Below, in pieces: positions 1-8,516 of a stretch of 64,000 nucleotides of DNA (within the stretch, counting starts at the first letter, position 1; every line of letters starts with the position of its first letter). A program made the position numbers and the translations under genes. The stretch is taken from assembly GCA_033765235.1 (NCBI GenBank), contig JANRIG010000035.1:33242-97241 (forward strand), given 5' to 3'. Source of the stretch: JANRIG01 sp033765235. GTDB lineage: Bacteria; Bacteroidota; Bacteroidia; Cytophagales; UBA9547. A model generated the notes under the pieces. The model was not told the DNA's origin. It was given only the letters and a program-made list of their open reading frames with translations, and did no database searches.

Positions 1-2
1 AA

Positions 3-257
3 ATCTCTACAGTATTGCAAGTTTTACCTGCTGAAAACAAAGCCATTGTAGAAGATACAAACTTAGTCACAAAACATGTGAAACCCACAAGTGCTAATCC
101 TAATGGAAGCATTGAAAAAAAAGCAATGCCCATACATATCAGCAATATTATGATATACGATGCTACCTTAAGCCAAGCTACAAGAGTAGGTCGAAGGATA
201 AATGAAAAAGGTAAATCAGAAAGATATAGTAAAAAGTCAAACACTACCATAGCATAA
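3..257 (+). CDS. rplX: Ribosomal protein L24 (uL24), C-terminal part
   Basis: This is the 3' part of the L24 gene; the 5' end lies outside the window and the frame is open from the first bases. The visible 84 residues carry the L24 signature: the VEDTNLVTKHVKP segment near the start and a short basic tail. L24 binds 23S rRNA early in 50S assembly. The next gene, L5, starts at the base that ends this stop codon, as expected in the spc operon. Only the truncation by the window edge prevents a full description. Confidence 0.93.
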   Translation: MSTVLQVLPAENKAIVEDTNLVTKHVKPTSANPNGSIEKKAMPIHISNIMIYDATLSQATRVGRRINEKGKSERYSKKSNTTIA

Positions 258-811
258 TGAACAGTCCAAGATTAAAAGAATTATACTTCAAAGAAGTAGT
301 GCCCGAGTTGATGAAAAAATTCAACTACAAAAGCACCATGCAAGTACCAAAGTTGCAAAAAGTATGTATCAATAAAGGTATAGGTGCAGCAGTAGCCGAT
401 AAAAAAATGGTAGATGTAGGTGTAGAAGAGCTTTCTATCATTACCGGACAAAAAGCCGTAGCTACTAAAGCCAAAAAAGCCATATCAAATTTTAAACTAC
501 GCGAAAACCTACCTATCGGGGCTAAAGTAACCTTAAGAGGTGATATTATGTATGAATTTATTGATAGGCTCACATCCATAGCCCTACCCAGGGTACGCGA
601 CTTCAAAGGCATAAATGACAAAGGATTTGATGGAAGAGGCAATTATACACTCGGTGTTAAAGAACAAATTATTTTTCCCGAAATAAGCATTGATAAAGTA
701 GCCAAAATATCCGGAATGGATATCACATTCGTTACTTCTGCTCAAACAGACGAAGAAAGTTTAGAATTACTTAAATTATTAGGTTTTCCATTCGCAAATC
801 AAAAAAAATAA
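257..811 (+). CDS. rplE: Ribosomal protein L5 (uL5)
   Basis: L5 of the 50S central protuberance, which contacts 5S rRNA and the P-site tRNA. At 184 residues it has normal family length, and the conserved segments RLTSIALPRVRDFKGI and GNYTLGVKEQIIFPEI are visible. The ATG overlaps the stop of L24 (TAATG), so the two are translationally coupled. It sits in the usual place between L24 and S14. Confidence 0.98.
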   Translation: MNSPRLKELYFKEVVPELMKKFNYKSTMQVPKLQKVCINKGIGAAVADKKMVDVGVEELSIITGQKAVATKAKKAISNFKLRENLPIGAKVTLRGDIMYEFIDRLTSIALPRVRDFKGINDKGFDGRGNYTLGVKEQIIFPEISIDKVAKISGMDITFVTSAQTDEESLELLKLLGFPFANQKK

Positions 812-814
812 AAA

Positions 815-1084
815 ATGGCAAAAGAATCAATTAAAGCAAGAGAACTAAAAAGGCAGTATTTGGTACAGCGCTACAAAGCCAAGCGAGAAGCTCTGAAAAA
901 AGCCGGAGACTATATAGGATTGGATAAATTGCCAAAAAACTCCTCACCGGTAAGGTTGCACAACCGTTGCAAACTAAGCGGAAGACCTAAAGGATATATT
1001 CGCAAATTCGGATTGTGCCGAAATCAGTTCAGAGAACTTGCTTCTAAAGGAAAAATTCCAGGAATTATTAAAGCTAGTTGGTAA
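815..1084 (+). CDS. rpsN: Ribosomal protein S14 (uS14), long form
   Basis: S14 of the 30S head, in the long form of 89 residues. The C-terminal core (RLHNRCKLSGRPKGYIRKFG, then LCRNQFRELA) is typical. Only two cysteines are visible, so the four-cysteine zinc site of the short C+ form is absent and this is the zinc-independent form. It lies three bases after L5. A promoter-like sequence lies just after it, before S8. Confidence 0.97.
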   Translation: MAKESIKARELKRQYLVQRYKAKREALKKAGDYIGLDKLPKNSSPVRLHNRCKLSGRPKGYIRKFGLCRNQFRELASKGKIPGIIKASW

Positions 1085-1108
1085 ATTAAAAATATATTTA
1101 TAATTTTG
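1078..1108 (+). promoter_or_regulatory. Candidate internal promoter ahead of rpsH
   Basis: TTG at 1078-1080, twenty bases, then TAATTTTG at 1101-1108. This fits the Bacteroidota consensus TTG-N17-23-TAnnTTTG. It is followed by GCAGCC and lies 27 bases upstream of the S8 ATG, in one of the few real gaps of the operon. It could give extra transcription of the downstream genes. Not tested. Confidence 0.5.
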
Positions 1109-1135
1109 CAGCCCGATTTTAAAAAAAGAAAATAA

Positions 1136-1531
1136 ATGGATTCAATAGGCGACTTTCTCACACGTATTAGAAACTCTTCCATGGCAGGTCATAGAATACT
1201 TGAATTGCCATCCTCTAACCTTAAAAAAGAGATTACTAAACTACTTTTTGACAATGGATATATTTTGAATTACAAATTTGAAGAGTCCGATCAAAAACAC
1301 CCCACTATCAAAATAGCTTTGAAGTACAACAACCTCACCAGAAAATCTGCTATCACCTCTATACAGCGTGCCAGTAGACCTGGATTAAGAAAATATGTAA
1401 ACCACACACATATACCTAGAGTTTTGAACGGCTTAGGTGTAGCCATTGTGTCCACCTCAAAAGGTCTCATGTCTGACAAATCTGCAAGAGAAAATAAAAT
1501 AGGCGGTGAAGTAATTTGTTATGTTTATTAA
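1136..1531 (+). CDS. rpsH: Ribosomal protein S8 (uS8)
   Basis: S8 binds the central domain of 16S rRNA and is needed for platform assembly. The protein has 131 residues, as expected. It opens with the typical DSIGDFLTRIRNSSMAG and ends with GGEVICYVY, and the segment STSKGLMSDKSARENKIGGE matches the family C-terminal signature. The ATG at 1136 gives the standard N-terminus. In other bacteria S8 represses the spc operon, but no operator is obvious here. Confidence 0.98.
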   Translation: MDSIGDFLTRIRNSSMAGHRILELPSSNLKKEITKLLFDNGYILNYKFEESDQKHPTIKIALKYNNLTRKSAITSIQRASRPGLRKYVNHTHIPRVLNGLGVAIVSTSKGLMSDKSARENKIGGEVICYVY

Positions 1532-1543
1532 TACTAAATATAT

Positions 1544-2098
1544 ATGTCAAGAATAGGTAAAAAACCCATACAAATCCCCGAAAAAGTTGAAGTAAACTTT
1601 GATGGTAATATACTTACCGTCAAAGGTCCAAAAGGTAATTTATCACAAGCTATTTCCAAAGGATTTAACTTGAACATTGAAAACAAAGTGCTTCAAATTG
1701 AAAGACCCGGAGAAGACAAAAACAGCAAATCATTGCATGGATTATATCGTGCATTGGCAAATAATATGGTCATAGGTGTGAGCCAAGGATATAAAGCTGA
1801 GATGGAGTTGGTCGGTGTAGGTTACAAAGTAGCTAACACAGGCAATCTTATAGAGTTAAATATTGGATACTCACACGGTGTATATATTATGGTTCCCTCC
1901 GAAATTAAAGTCACTACAGTGACTGAAAAAGGTAAAAACCCTACCATTATATTGGAAACATACGACAAACAATTATTGGGACAGGTGACTTCTAAAATAA
2001 GATCATTCAGAAAACCTGAACCTTATAAAGGCAAAGGAATAAGATTTGCAAATGAAGTAATACGTAGAAAAGCAGGTAAAACATCAGCTAAAAAATAA
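1544..2098 (+). CDS. rplF: Ribosomal protein L6 (uL6)
   Basis: L6 of the 50S subunit, near the sarcin-ricin loop and the base of the L7/L12 stalk. It has 184 residues with two related alpha/beta domains. MSRIGKKPIQIPE at the start and RKPEPYKGKGIRF near the end are classic L6 signatures. It lies 12 bases after S8 and 6 bases before L18. Confidence 0.98.
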   Translation: MSRIGKKPIQIPEKVEVNFDGNILTVKGPKGNLSQAISKGFNLNIENKVLQIERPGEDKNSKSLHGLYRALANNMVIGVSQGYKAEMELVGVGYKVANTGNLIELNIGYSHGVYIMVPSEIKVTTVTEKGKNPTIILETYDKQLLGQVTSKIRSFRKPEPYKGKGIRFANEVIRRKAGKTSAKK

Positions 2099-2104
2099 AT
2101 AATT

Positions 2105-2455
2105 ATGTCATTCGATAAATCAGCAAGAAGAGAAAAAATAAAGAAAAAAATTAGGTCCAAAATATCGGGTACTCAAGGCAGACCTAGAGTAAGTATATTT
2201 AGAAGCAATACTGCCATATATGCACAAGTCATTGACGACATGTCCGGCACCACATTGGCAAGTGCTTCTGTAAAAGACATTAATACTGCAAAAGGTACAA
2301 AAATTGATCTTTCAAAAGCTATCGGTAAAAAATTAGCTGAAAAAACTATTGAGAAAGGTATCACTGAGGTAGTATTTGATAGGGGAGGATATTTGTTTCA
2401 CGGCAGAGTTAAGGCACTTGCAGAAGGTGCACGAGAAGGAGGTTTAAAATTCTAA
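2105..2455 (+). CDS. rplR: Ribosomal protein L18 (uL18)
   Basis: L18 helps bind 5S rRNA in the central protuberance together with L5. The 116-residue length, the basic N-terminus, the RPRVSIFRSNTAIYAQVIDD segment and the VVFDRGGYLFHGRVKALAEG end are typical. It stands in the conserved order L6, L18, S5. Confidence 0.98.
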   Translation: MSFDKSARREKIKKKIRSKISGTQGRPRVSIFRSNTAIYAQVIDDMSGTTLASASVKDINTAKGTKIDLSKAIGKKLAEKTIEKGITEVVFDRGGYLFHGRVKALAEGAREGGLKF

Positions 2456-2464
2456 ACGAAAGAT

Positions 2465-3043
2465 ATGACACAGAATAACGTAAGAAGGGTAAGGGCAAGC
2501 GATATAGAGCTCAAAGACAAAGTGGTAGCCGTCAACAGGGTAGCCAAAGTGGTAAAAGGAGGTAGAAGATTCAGTTTTTCTGCCATAGTTGTAGTTGGCG
2601 ATGGGCATGGTGTGATAGGATATGGCTTGGGAAAAGCCAATGAGGTTACAGACTCTATTTCAAAAGCAATAGACGATGCCAAAAAAAACCTCATAAAAGT
2701 ACCTGTAATAAAAGGTACCATACCACACTCCATTGAGGGCAAGTATAGTGGAGGATTTGTATTGCTAAAACCAGCCGCTGCAGGTACAGGTGTGATAGCC
2801 GGCGGTGCCATGCGTGCTGTGCTTGAAAGCTCGGGAATAAGAGATGTGTTGGCAAAGTCTAAAGGGTCTTCAAACCCTCACAATGTGGTTAAAGCCACAT
2901 TTGATGCGCTCATAAATCTTAGAGACCCGTTTACAATTGCCAAACAAAGAGGTGTTTCAATCAATAAAGTATTTAAAGGAAAAGAAAATGTCGAAGATCA
3001 AATTAACGCAGAGCAGAAGTTCGTTGGGGAGACCCAAGAGTGA
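2465..3043 (+). CDS. rpsE: Ribosomal protein S5 (uS5)
   Basis: S5 of the 30S body, at the mRNA entry channel and important for decoding fidelity. It has 192 residues: an N-terminal double-stranded-RNA-binding-like domain (KVVKGGRRFSFSA) and the C-terminal domain (GTGVIAGGAMRAVLESSGI). The tail after GSSNPHNVVKATFDAL is somewhat longer than in E. coli. Its last 56 bases overlap the start of L30 in another frame, so S5 and L30 are tightly coupled. Confidence 0.98.
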   Translation: MTQNNVRRVRASDIELKDKVVAVNRVAKVVKGGRRFSFSAIVVVGDGHGVIGYGLGKANEVTDSISKAIDDAKKNLIKVPVIKGTIPHSIEGKYSGGFVLLKPAAAGTGVIAGGAMRAVLESSGIRDVLAKSKGSSNPHNVVKATFDALINLRDPFTIAKQRGVSINKVFKGKENVEDQINAEQKFVGETQE

Positions 3044-3167
3044 TATCAAAGTGCTTAAAGCTTTGGGATTGGGAAGAGTAAATAAATCAGTAGAACATGA
3101 AGCTACACCCCAAATTTTGGGAATGGCAAAAAAATTAGAACATTTGGTAAAAATTATCAATTTATAA
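2988..3167 (+). CDS. rpmD: Ribosomal protein L30 (uL30)
   Basis: L30, 59 residues, with the family pattern LTQSRSSLGRPK and a C-terminal EHEATPQILGMAKKLEHLVKI. The ATG at 2988 gives the standard N-terminus (MSKIKLT); an in-frame start further upstream would add 17 unrelated residues. It starts 56 bases inside the S5 gene in a different frame, a longer overlap than usual. L15 starts two bases after its stop. Confidence 0.95.
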   Translation: MSKIKLTQSRSSLGRPKSDIKVLKALGLGRVNKSVEHEATPQILGMAKKLEHLVKIINL

Positions 3168-3169
3168 GC

Positions 3170-3619
3170 ATGAAATTATCAGAATTAAAACCTGCTAAAG
3201 GGTCTGTAAAAACATCAAAAAGAATAGGTAGAGGCGTAGGTTCAGGCAAAGGAGGCACGTCTACCAAAGGCCACAAAGGTGATCAATCAAGATCAGGCTA
3301 TCGCAAAAAAATGGGCTTTGAAGGAGGTCAAATGCCATTGCAACGCAGAATACCAAAATTTGGCTTCACCAATATCAACAGGGTTGAGTATAAAGGCATT
3401 AACTTAGATGTAATACAAAAATTGGCAACTGACCACAAACTTACCTCCATTGATTTTGAAACACTATATGTCAACGGATTAGTTTCTAAAAAAGACTTGG
3501 TAAAATTGTTAGGCAGAGGAGAAGTCACATCTAAACTAACCGTAAAATTACATGCATTTTCTGAAACCGCTAAACAAGCCATTATAAACGCCGGAGGTGA
3601 AATAGAAGTAGTAAAATAA
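3170..3619 (+). CDS. rplO: Ribosomal protein L15 (uL15)
   Basis: L15 is a late 50S assembly protein. It has 149 residues with the glycine-rich basic N-terminus (RIGRGVGSGKGGTSTKGHKG), the FEGGQMPLQRRIPKFGF segment and the C-terminal domain. Normal length and position, two bases before secY's ATG. Confidence 0.98.
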   Translation: MKLSELKPAKGSVKTSKRIGRGVGSGKGGTSTKGHKGDQSRSGYRKKMGFEGGQMPLQRRIPKFGFTNINRVEYKGINLDVIQKLATDHKLTSIDFETLYVNGLVSKKDLVKLLGRGEVTSKLTVKLHAFSETAKQAIINAGGEIEVVK

Positions 3620-3620
3620 T

Positions 3621-4937
3621 ATGAAAAAACTAATATCTACCATTGAGCATATTTTTTCTATCGAGGAACTCAGAAACAGGATAATAAATACTCTTGGGTT
3701 TATACTTATATTCAGAATAGGCTCTTACATAGTGCTGCCGGGTGTAGACCCTACCAAACTTACTAAAAACACTTCAGGCATATTAGGGCTTTTAGATACA
3801 TTTCTCGGGGGGGCATTTAGCAATGCTTCTGTTTTTGCTCTAGGTATCATGCCATACATATCAGCATCCATAGTATTACAATTATTGACCGTAGCAGTAC
3901 CTTATTTTCAAAAACTCCAAAAAGAAGGCGAATCCGGTCGCAAAAAAATAAACCAGATGACAAGAATGCTCACCATTGTCATCACACTATTCCAATCTAT
4001 TGGTTATGTATCAGCTACCATACCTACAGATGCTATCTTGGTAGACCGTACATTTTTCACCATGTCTTCTGTAATGATATTAATATCAGGTACAATATTC
4101 TGTATGTGGCTGGGCGAAAAAATTACTGACAGAGGTATAGGTAATGGCATTTCTATGCTCATCATGATAGGTATAATATCTCGTTTTCCTGGTGCCATCA
4201 TCGCTGAGGGCATTTCCAAAGGTATGCCGGGCATACTCTTTTTCCTGATAGAATTAATAGCACTCTTTTTTGTGGTAATGGCTGTAATAATGATTACTCA
4301 GGCTACACGCCGCATTCCGGTACAGTATGCCAAGCAATTGGTTGGCAATAAGGTATATGGAGGTCAACGTCAGTATATACCTTTAAAGCTAAACTCATCC
4401 GGAGTAATGCCCATAATATTTGCCCAATCTCTTATGTTTTTGCCGGCATTGGTGGCATCATTATTTGCAGACTCAAGCGATATTGCCAATGTCATAGGTG
4501 CTACATTTTCTGACTACACCACATGGCAGTATAACTTATTTTTTGCATTGTTAATCATCATATTCACATATTTTTATACAGCAATAGCTATAAATCCAAC
4601 CCAAATGTCTGAAGACATTAAAAGAAATGGCGGATTTATCCCCGGAATAAAACCAGGCAAAAGTACTGCAGATTTTATTGACAATGTTATATCAAAAATT
4701 ACACTTCCGGGGGCATTATTCCTTATTAGTATAGCAGTATTACCCTCATTGGCTGTAGTATTCGGCATAAGTCGTGAGTTTGCTCAATTTTATGGGGGCA
4801 CCTCATTGCTCATCATGGTAGGCGTGGTGCTCGATACACTTCAGCAAATTGAAAGTTATTTACTTATGAAAAAATACGATGGGTTGATGAAATCAGGTAG
4901 GATTAAGGGACGGTCAGAAACATCATTAGTAGCATAA
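3621..4937 (+). CDS. secY: SecY, protein translocase channel subunit
   Basis: Membrane channel of the Sec translocase. The 438-residue protein has about ten hydrophobic segments. Recognisable parts are the first helix (RIGSYIVLPGVDP), the plug region rich in small residues (GGAFSNASVFALGIMPYISASI), the ERGIGNG-like loop (DRGIGNGISM) and the cytosolic loops used by SecA and ribosomes (QATRRIPVQYAKQ). Its place between L15 and Map is standard. Confidence 0.98.
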   Translation: MKKLISTIEHIFSIEELRNRIINTLGFILIFRIGSYIVLPGVDPTKLTKNTSGILGLLDTFLGGAFSNASVFALGIMPYISASIVLQLLTVAVPYFQKLQKEGESGRKKINQMTRMLTIVITLFQSIGYVSATIPTDAILVDRTFFTMSSVMILISGTIFCMWLGEKITDRGIGNGISMLIMIGIISRFPGAIIAEGISKGMPGILFFLIELIALFFVVMAVIMITQATRRIPVQYAKQLVGNKVYGGQRQYIPLKLNSSGVMPIIFAQSLMFLPALVASLFADSSDIANVIGATFSDYTTWQYNLFFALLIIIFTYFYTAIAINPTQMSEDIKRNGGFIPGIKPGKSTADFIDNVISKITLPGALFLISIAVLPSLAVVFGISREFAQFYGGTSLLIMVGVVLDTLQQIESYLLMKKYDGLMKSGRIKGRSETSLVA

Positions 4938-4938
4938 A

Positions 4939-5730
4939 ATGTTCTTTGGAAAACCAAATAAAATTAGTTACAAAACTGAAGATGAATTGCTTTTGATAAA
5001 AAAAAGCGGTGACTTACTTGGCAGAGTACATGGACTACTTTCCGAAAATATCAAGGAAGGCGTCAGTACAAAGTACTTGAATAAAGCTGCGCATGATTTT
5101 ATCAAAGACCATCATGGTGTACCGTCTTTTCTTAACTATAGAGGATACCCGGCCACATTATGCACAAGCATAAATGAAACTGTGGTGCATGGAATACCGG
5201 GAGATGAATATTTGAGAGATGGTGATATTATTTCTATAGATTGTGGGGTATTGTTAGATGGGTTTCATGCAGATTCTGCATATACCTACACTGTAGGCAA
5301 TATATCAGAAGAGAAACATCGATTATTAAAAGCCACTAAAGAGTCATTATTTGAAGGTATAAAAAATGCAATTGCAGGCAATAGAGTAGGAGATATATCA
5401 TTTTCTATACAGCACTATGTAGAAAAAAGAGGTTATTCAGTAGTAAGAGATTTGGTAGGTCATGGGGTGGGCAGATATTTACATGAAGAACCGGAAGTAC
5501 CCAATTTTGGCAAACGTGGCAATGGTCATAAGTTGCTCAAAGGAATGGTACTTGCCATAGAGCCTATGATTAATATAGGAAGAAGAGATGTATATCACCT
5601 CAGTGATGGTTGGACTGTGAAAACAAGTGACGGCAAACCATCAGCACATTACGAACATACTGTTGCAATTATGAACGGGAAACCTGAAATATTGACAACA
5701 TTTAAATATATAAAAGGAGAAGTAGAATAA
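4939..5730 (+). CDS. map: Methionine aminopeptidase, type I
   Basis: Removes the N-terminal methionine from new proteins. The 263-residue pita-bread fold has all five metal ligands at the expected spacing: D101, D112, H175, E208 and E239, plus the substrate-contacting H84. There is no N-terminal zinc-finger extension, so it is the ordinary bacterial type Ia form. The gene starts one base after secY and is followed two bases later by infA. Confidence 0.97.
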   Translation: MFFGKPNKISYKTEDELLLIKKSGDLLGRVHGLLSENIKEGVSTKYLNKAAHDFIKDHHGVPSFLNYRGYPATLCTSINETVVHGIPGDEYLRDGDIISIDCGVLLDGFHADSAYTYTVGNISEEKHRLLKATKESLFEGIKNAIAGNRVGDISFSIQHYVEKRGYSVVRDLVGHGVGRYLHEEPEVPNFGKRGNGHKLLKGMVLAIEPMINIGRRDVYHLSDGWTVKTSDGKPSAHYEHTVAIMNGKPEILTTFKYIKGEVE

Positions 5731-5732
5731 AT

Positions 5733-5951
5733 ATGTCAAAGCAAACATCAATAGAACAAGACGGTACCATTACCGAGTCATTGTCAAACGCGATGTTTAT
5801 GGTGGAGTTGGAAAATGGGCATCAAGTGATTTGCCATATTTCGGGAAAAATGAGAATGCATTATATAAAAATAATGCCGGGCGATAAAGTAAGGATAGAA
5901 ATGTCTCCCTACGATTTGTCAAAAGGCAGAATAAAATTTAGATATAAATAA
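5733..5951 (+). CDS. infA: Translation initiation factor IF-1
   Basis: IF-1 blocks the A site during initiation. The 72-residue single S1/OB-fold protein has the typical run from IEQDGTITESLSNAMF to the PYDLSKGRIKFRYK end. Standard length and position between map and rpmJ. Confidence 0.98.
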   Translation: MSKQTSIEQDGTITESLSNAMFMVELENGHQVICHISGKMRMHYIKIMPGDKVRIEMSPYDLSKGRIKFRYK

Positions 5952-5958
5952 AAAAAAT

Positions 5959-6075
5959 ATGAAAGTAAAAACTTCCATTAAAAAAAGAAGCGCCGACTGC
6001 AAAGTAATACGCAGAAAGGGAAAGCTATATGTAATAAATAAAAAGAATCCAAGGTATAAACAAAGACAAGGTTAA
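5959..6075 (+). CDS. rpmJ: Ribosomal protein L36 (bL36), zinc-free form
   Basis: A 38-residue protein, MKVKTSIKKRSADCKVIR and so on, ending KNPRYKQRQG. The usual L36 zinc ligands (CxxC, a third Cys and His) are reduced to one cysteine at position 14: the others are Ser, Asn and Arg. It is therefore the C-minus paralogue, which does not bind zinc. It lies between infA and rpsM, where bacterial rpmJ normally lies. Confidence 0.95.
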   Translation: MKVKTSIKKRSADCKVIRRKGKLYVINKKNPRYKQRQG

Positions 6076-6079
6076 AATT

Positions 6080-6457
6080 ATGGCAAGAGTAGCTGGAGTT
6101 GACATCCCTGATATGAAACGTGGTGAGATATCCCTCACCTACATATATGGTATAGGCAGAAGTTCATCACGCAACATACTGTCCAAAGCAGGCGTGAATA
6201 CTGATAAAAAAGTGAAAGATTGGACTGAGGATGAGGCCAATGCAATAAGACAAATAATATCCAACGAGTATAGGACAGAAGGTGCTCTGAAATCAGAAGT
6301 GCAGCTTTCTATCAAAAGGCTTATGGACATAGGCTCATACAGAGGTCTAAGACATAGGAAAGGATTGCCTCTCAGAGGTCAACGTACACGCACAAACTGC
6401 CGTACAAGAAAAGGAAAACGTAAAACAGTGGCAAACAAAAAGAAAGTTACTAAATAA
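6080..6457 (+). CDS. rpsM: Ribosomal protein S13 (uS13)
   Basis: S13 of the 30S head, which forms bridges with L5 and contacts the P-site tRNA. It has 125 residues, starts MARVAGVDIPDMKRGEISLTYIYGIG, and has the C-terminal arginine-rich motif RGLRHRKGLPLRGQRTRTN followed by a basic tail. Normal length and context. Confidence 0.98.
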   Translation: MARVAGVDIPDMKRGEISLTYIYGIGRSSSRNILSKAGVNTDKKVKDWTEDEANAIRQIISNEYRTEGALKSEVQLSIKRLMDIGSYRGLRHRKGLPLRGQRTRTNCRTRKGKRKTVANKKKVTK

Positions 6458-6470
6458 TCATTGATAAGAA

Positions 6471-6863
6471 ATGGCTCAAAAAAAGAAAGATAAAACCAAA
6501 AAAAGAGTAGTGGTAGTACAGCCTACGGGTCAGGTACATATACAGGCTAGTTTTAACAATATTATTATTTCCATCACCAATGAGGCCGGTCAAGTAGTGT
6601 CATGGTCATCGGCAGGCAAAATGGGATTTAAAGGTTCAAAAAAGAATACACCTTATGCAGCACAATTGGCAGCTTCAAGTTGTGCGCAAGCCGCTTTTGA
6701 GCAAGGCATGAGACGTGCAGAAGTGTTTGTAAACGGTCCGGGAGCAGGTCGTGAATCTGCCATACGTACCATACAAAATACAGGTATTGAAGTAACATCT
6801 ATCAAAGATATCACCCCAATGCCTCACAATGGCTGCCGTCCACCCAAAAAGAGAAGAGTATAA
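6471..6863 (+). CDS. rpsK: Ribosomal protein S11 (uS11)
   Basis: S11 of the 30S platform. It has 130 residues with the signatures HIQASFNNIIISITNEAG, GFKGSKKNTPYAAQLAA and VFVNGPGAGRESAIR, and the C-terminal DITPMPHNGCRPPKKRRV. Between S13 and S4 as usual. Confidence 0.98.
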   Translation: MAQKKKDKTKKRVVVVQPTGQVHIQASFNNIIISITNEAGQVVSWSSAGKMGFKGSKKNTPYAAQLAASSCAQAAFEQGMRRAEVFVNGPGAGRESAIRTIQNTGIEVTSIKDITPMPHNGCRPPKKRRV

Positions 6864-6888
6864 AAAATAATTAAACGAAAGTAAGAAA

Positions 6889-7494
6889 ATGGCAAGATAT
6901 ACAGGTCCCAAAGCGAAAATTTCAAGAAAGTTCGGTGAACCTATACTTGGATTCAGCAAGGCAATCCAAAAGAAAAACTATGCACCCGGGCAGCACGGAA
7001 AAAATAAAAAGGGCAAAAAATCGGAATATGCAGTGCAGCTTGCCGAAAAGCAAAAAGCAAAGTATATATATGGATTGCTCGAACGTCAGTTTGCAAAAAC
7101 ATTTGACTTGGCATTAAGAAAAGAAGGCATTACAGGCGAAAACTTGTTAAAATTCTTAGAGGCACGCCTTGACAATACTGTATATAGAATGGGGGTGGCT
7201 CCTACACGCAGAGCTGCCAGACAATTGGTGATACACAAGCACATATTGGTCAATAATGAATTGCTCAATGTGCCCTCGGCTATACTCAAACCCGGAGATA
7301 TCATAAGCGTAAGAGAAAAATCTAAATCTTTGGAAGCCATTACAGAATCACTCTCTACACGTAGTACAAAAAAATATAACTGGCTGGAATGGGATACCAA
7401 ATTGATGTCGGGCAAATTGATAAACTTGCCGGACAGAGAATCTATCCCAGAAAATATCAACGAACAATTGATAGTAGAGTTGTATTCTAAATAA
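6889..7494 (+). CDS. rpsD: Ribosomal protein S4 (uS4)
   Basis: S4 nucleates 30S assembly. It has 201 residues: the N-terminal domain MARYTGPKAKISRKFGEP lacks the zinc-binding cysteines of the C+ type, then comes an S4 RNA-binding domain around residues 90-155 (RLDNTVYRMGVAPTRRAARQ). In the alpha operon, between S11 and RpoA. Confidence 0.98.
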   Translation: MARYTGPKAKISRKFGEPILGFSKAIQKKNYAPGQHGKNKKGKKSEYAVQLAEKQKAKYIYGLLERQFAKTFDLALRKEGITGENLLKFLEARLDNTVYRMGVAPTRRAARQLVIHKHILVNNELLNVPSAILKPGDIISVREKSKSLEAITESLSTRSTKKYNWLEWDTKLMSGKLINLPDRESIPENINEQLIVELYSK

Positions 7495-7521
7495 TCATTA
7501 AACAATTAACCATATAAAAAT

Positions 7522-8514
7522 ATGTCAATATTAGCATTTCAAATGCCCGATAAGGTGGTGATGGAAAAGTCTGACGACTTTAAAGGTTTCTTTGAATTTA
7601 AACCACTCGAGAGAGGATTTGGCGTTACCGTAGGAAACGCCTTGAGACGTGTATTGCTCTCATCATTAGAGGGGTATGCTATTACTGCTATAAAAATACC
7701 CGGTGTATTACACGAGTTTTCGTCAATAGAAGGAGTAAAAGAAGATGTGACTGAAATCATATTAAACCTCAAAAAAGTGCGGTTTAAAAAACTCCCGGAT
7801 ATGATGACAGAAAGCAAAATATCTGTATCAGTGCGCAACAAAGAAGTATTTTCAGCAGGCTTGATACAAGATTATACCTCTTGTTTTCAAATATTAAATC
7901 CTGACCAAGTAATATGTACATTAAGCTCAGGAGTAAAATTTGATATTGAGATAATAGTAGAAAAAGGCAGAGGATATGTACAAGCTGATGAGCATAAAGT
8001 GAACGAGCAACAGTTTGGTGTAGTGATGATAGACTCTATTTTCACACCCGTAAAAAATGTAAAATACAGTATAGAAAACACTCGTGTAGAACAAAAAACA
8101 GATTTCGAAAAACTCATCATCGAGCTTGAAACAGACGGTTCTATACACCCTGAAGATGCTCTCAAAGGAGCTGCATACATACTGATACAGCACTTCATGC
8201 TGTTTTCAGACAAAACTATGACCTTTGAAACCAATAAACCTGAGGAAATAGAAACTGTAGATGAAGAATTTTTGCATATGCGCAAACTATTAAAAACAGC
8301 ATTGGCAGATTTAGACCTCTCTGTAAGAGCATACAACTGCTTGAAAGCAGCAGATATAAAAACTTTGGGCGATCTATCTGCACTCGAGGTGAGTGATATG
8401 ATGAAATTTAGAAATTTCGGCAAAAAATCATTGGCAGAGTTGGAGCAACTCATGTCAGACAAAGGGTTAAGATTTGGGATGGATGTTACAAAATATAAGT
8501 TAGACGAAGATTAA
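7522..8514 (+). CDS. rpoA: RNA polymerase alpha subunit
   Basis: RpoA assembles RNA polymerase and contacts UP elements and activators. It has 330 residues: N-terminal dimerisation domain up to about 230 (ERGFGVTVGNALRRVLLSSLEG is the classic signature) and C-terminal DNA-binding domain from about 255 (LDLSVRAYNCLKAADIKTLGDL, FGKKSLAELEQLM). Followed two bases later by L17. Confidence 0.99.
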   Translation: MSILAFQMPDKVVMEKSDDFKGFFEFKPLERGFGVTVGNALRRVLLSSLEGYAITAIKIPGVLHEFSSIEGVKEDVTEIILNLKKVRFKKLPDMMTESKISVSVRNKEVFSAGLIQDYTSCFQILNPDQVICTLSSGVKFDIEIIVEKGRGYVQADEHKVNEQQFGVVMIDSIFTPVKNVKYSIENTRVEQKTDFEKLIIELETDGSIHPEDALKGAAYILIQHFMLFSDKTMTFETNKPEEIETVDEEFLHMRKLLKTALADLDLSVRAYNCLKAADIKTLGDLSALEVSDMMKFRNFGKKSLAELEQLMSDKGLRFGMDVTKYKLDED

Positions 8515-8516
8515 TT

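Noticed and set aside
7887..8462. Long antisense open frame across rpoA (191 codons)
   Set aside because: Lies wholly within the rpoA gene on the opposite strand, with Ser/Cys-rich low-quality composition and no recognisable family.
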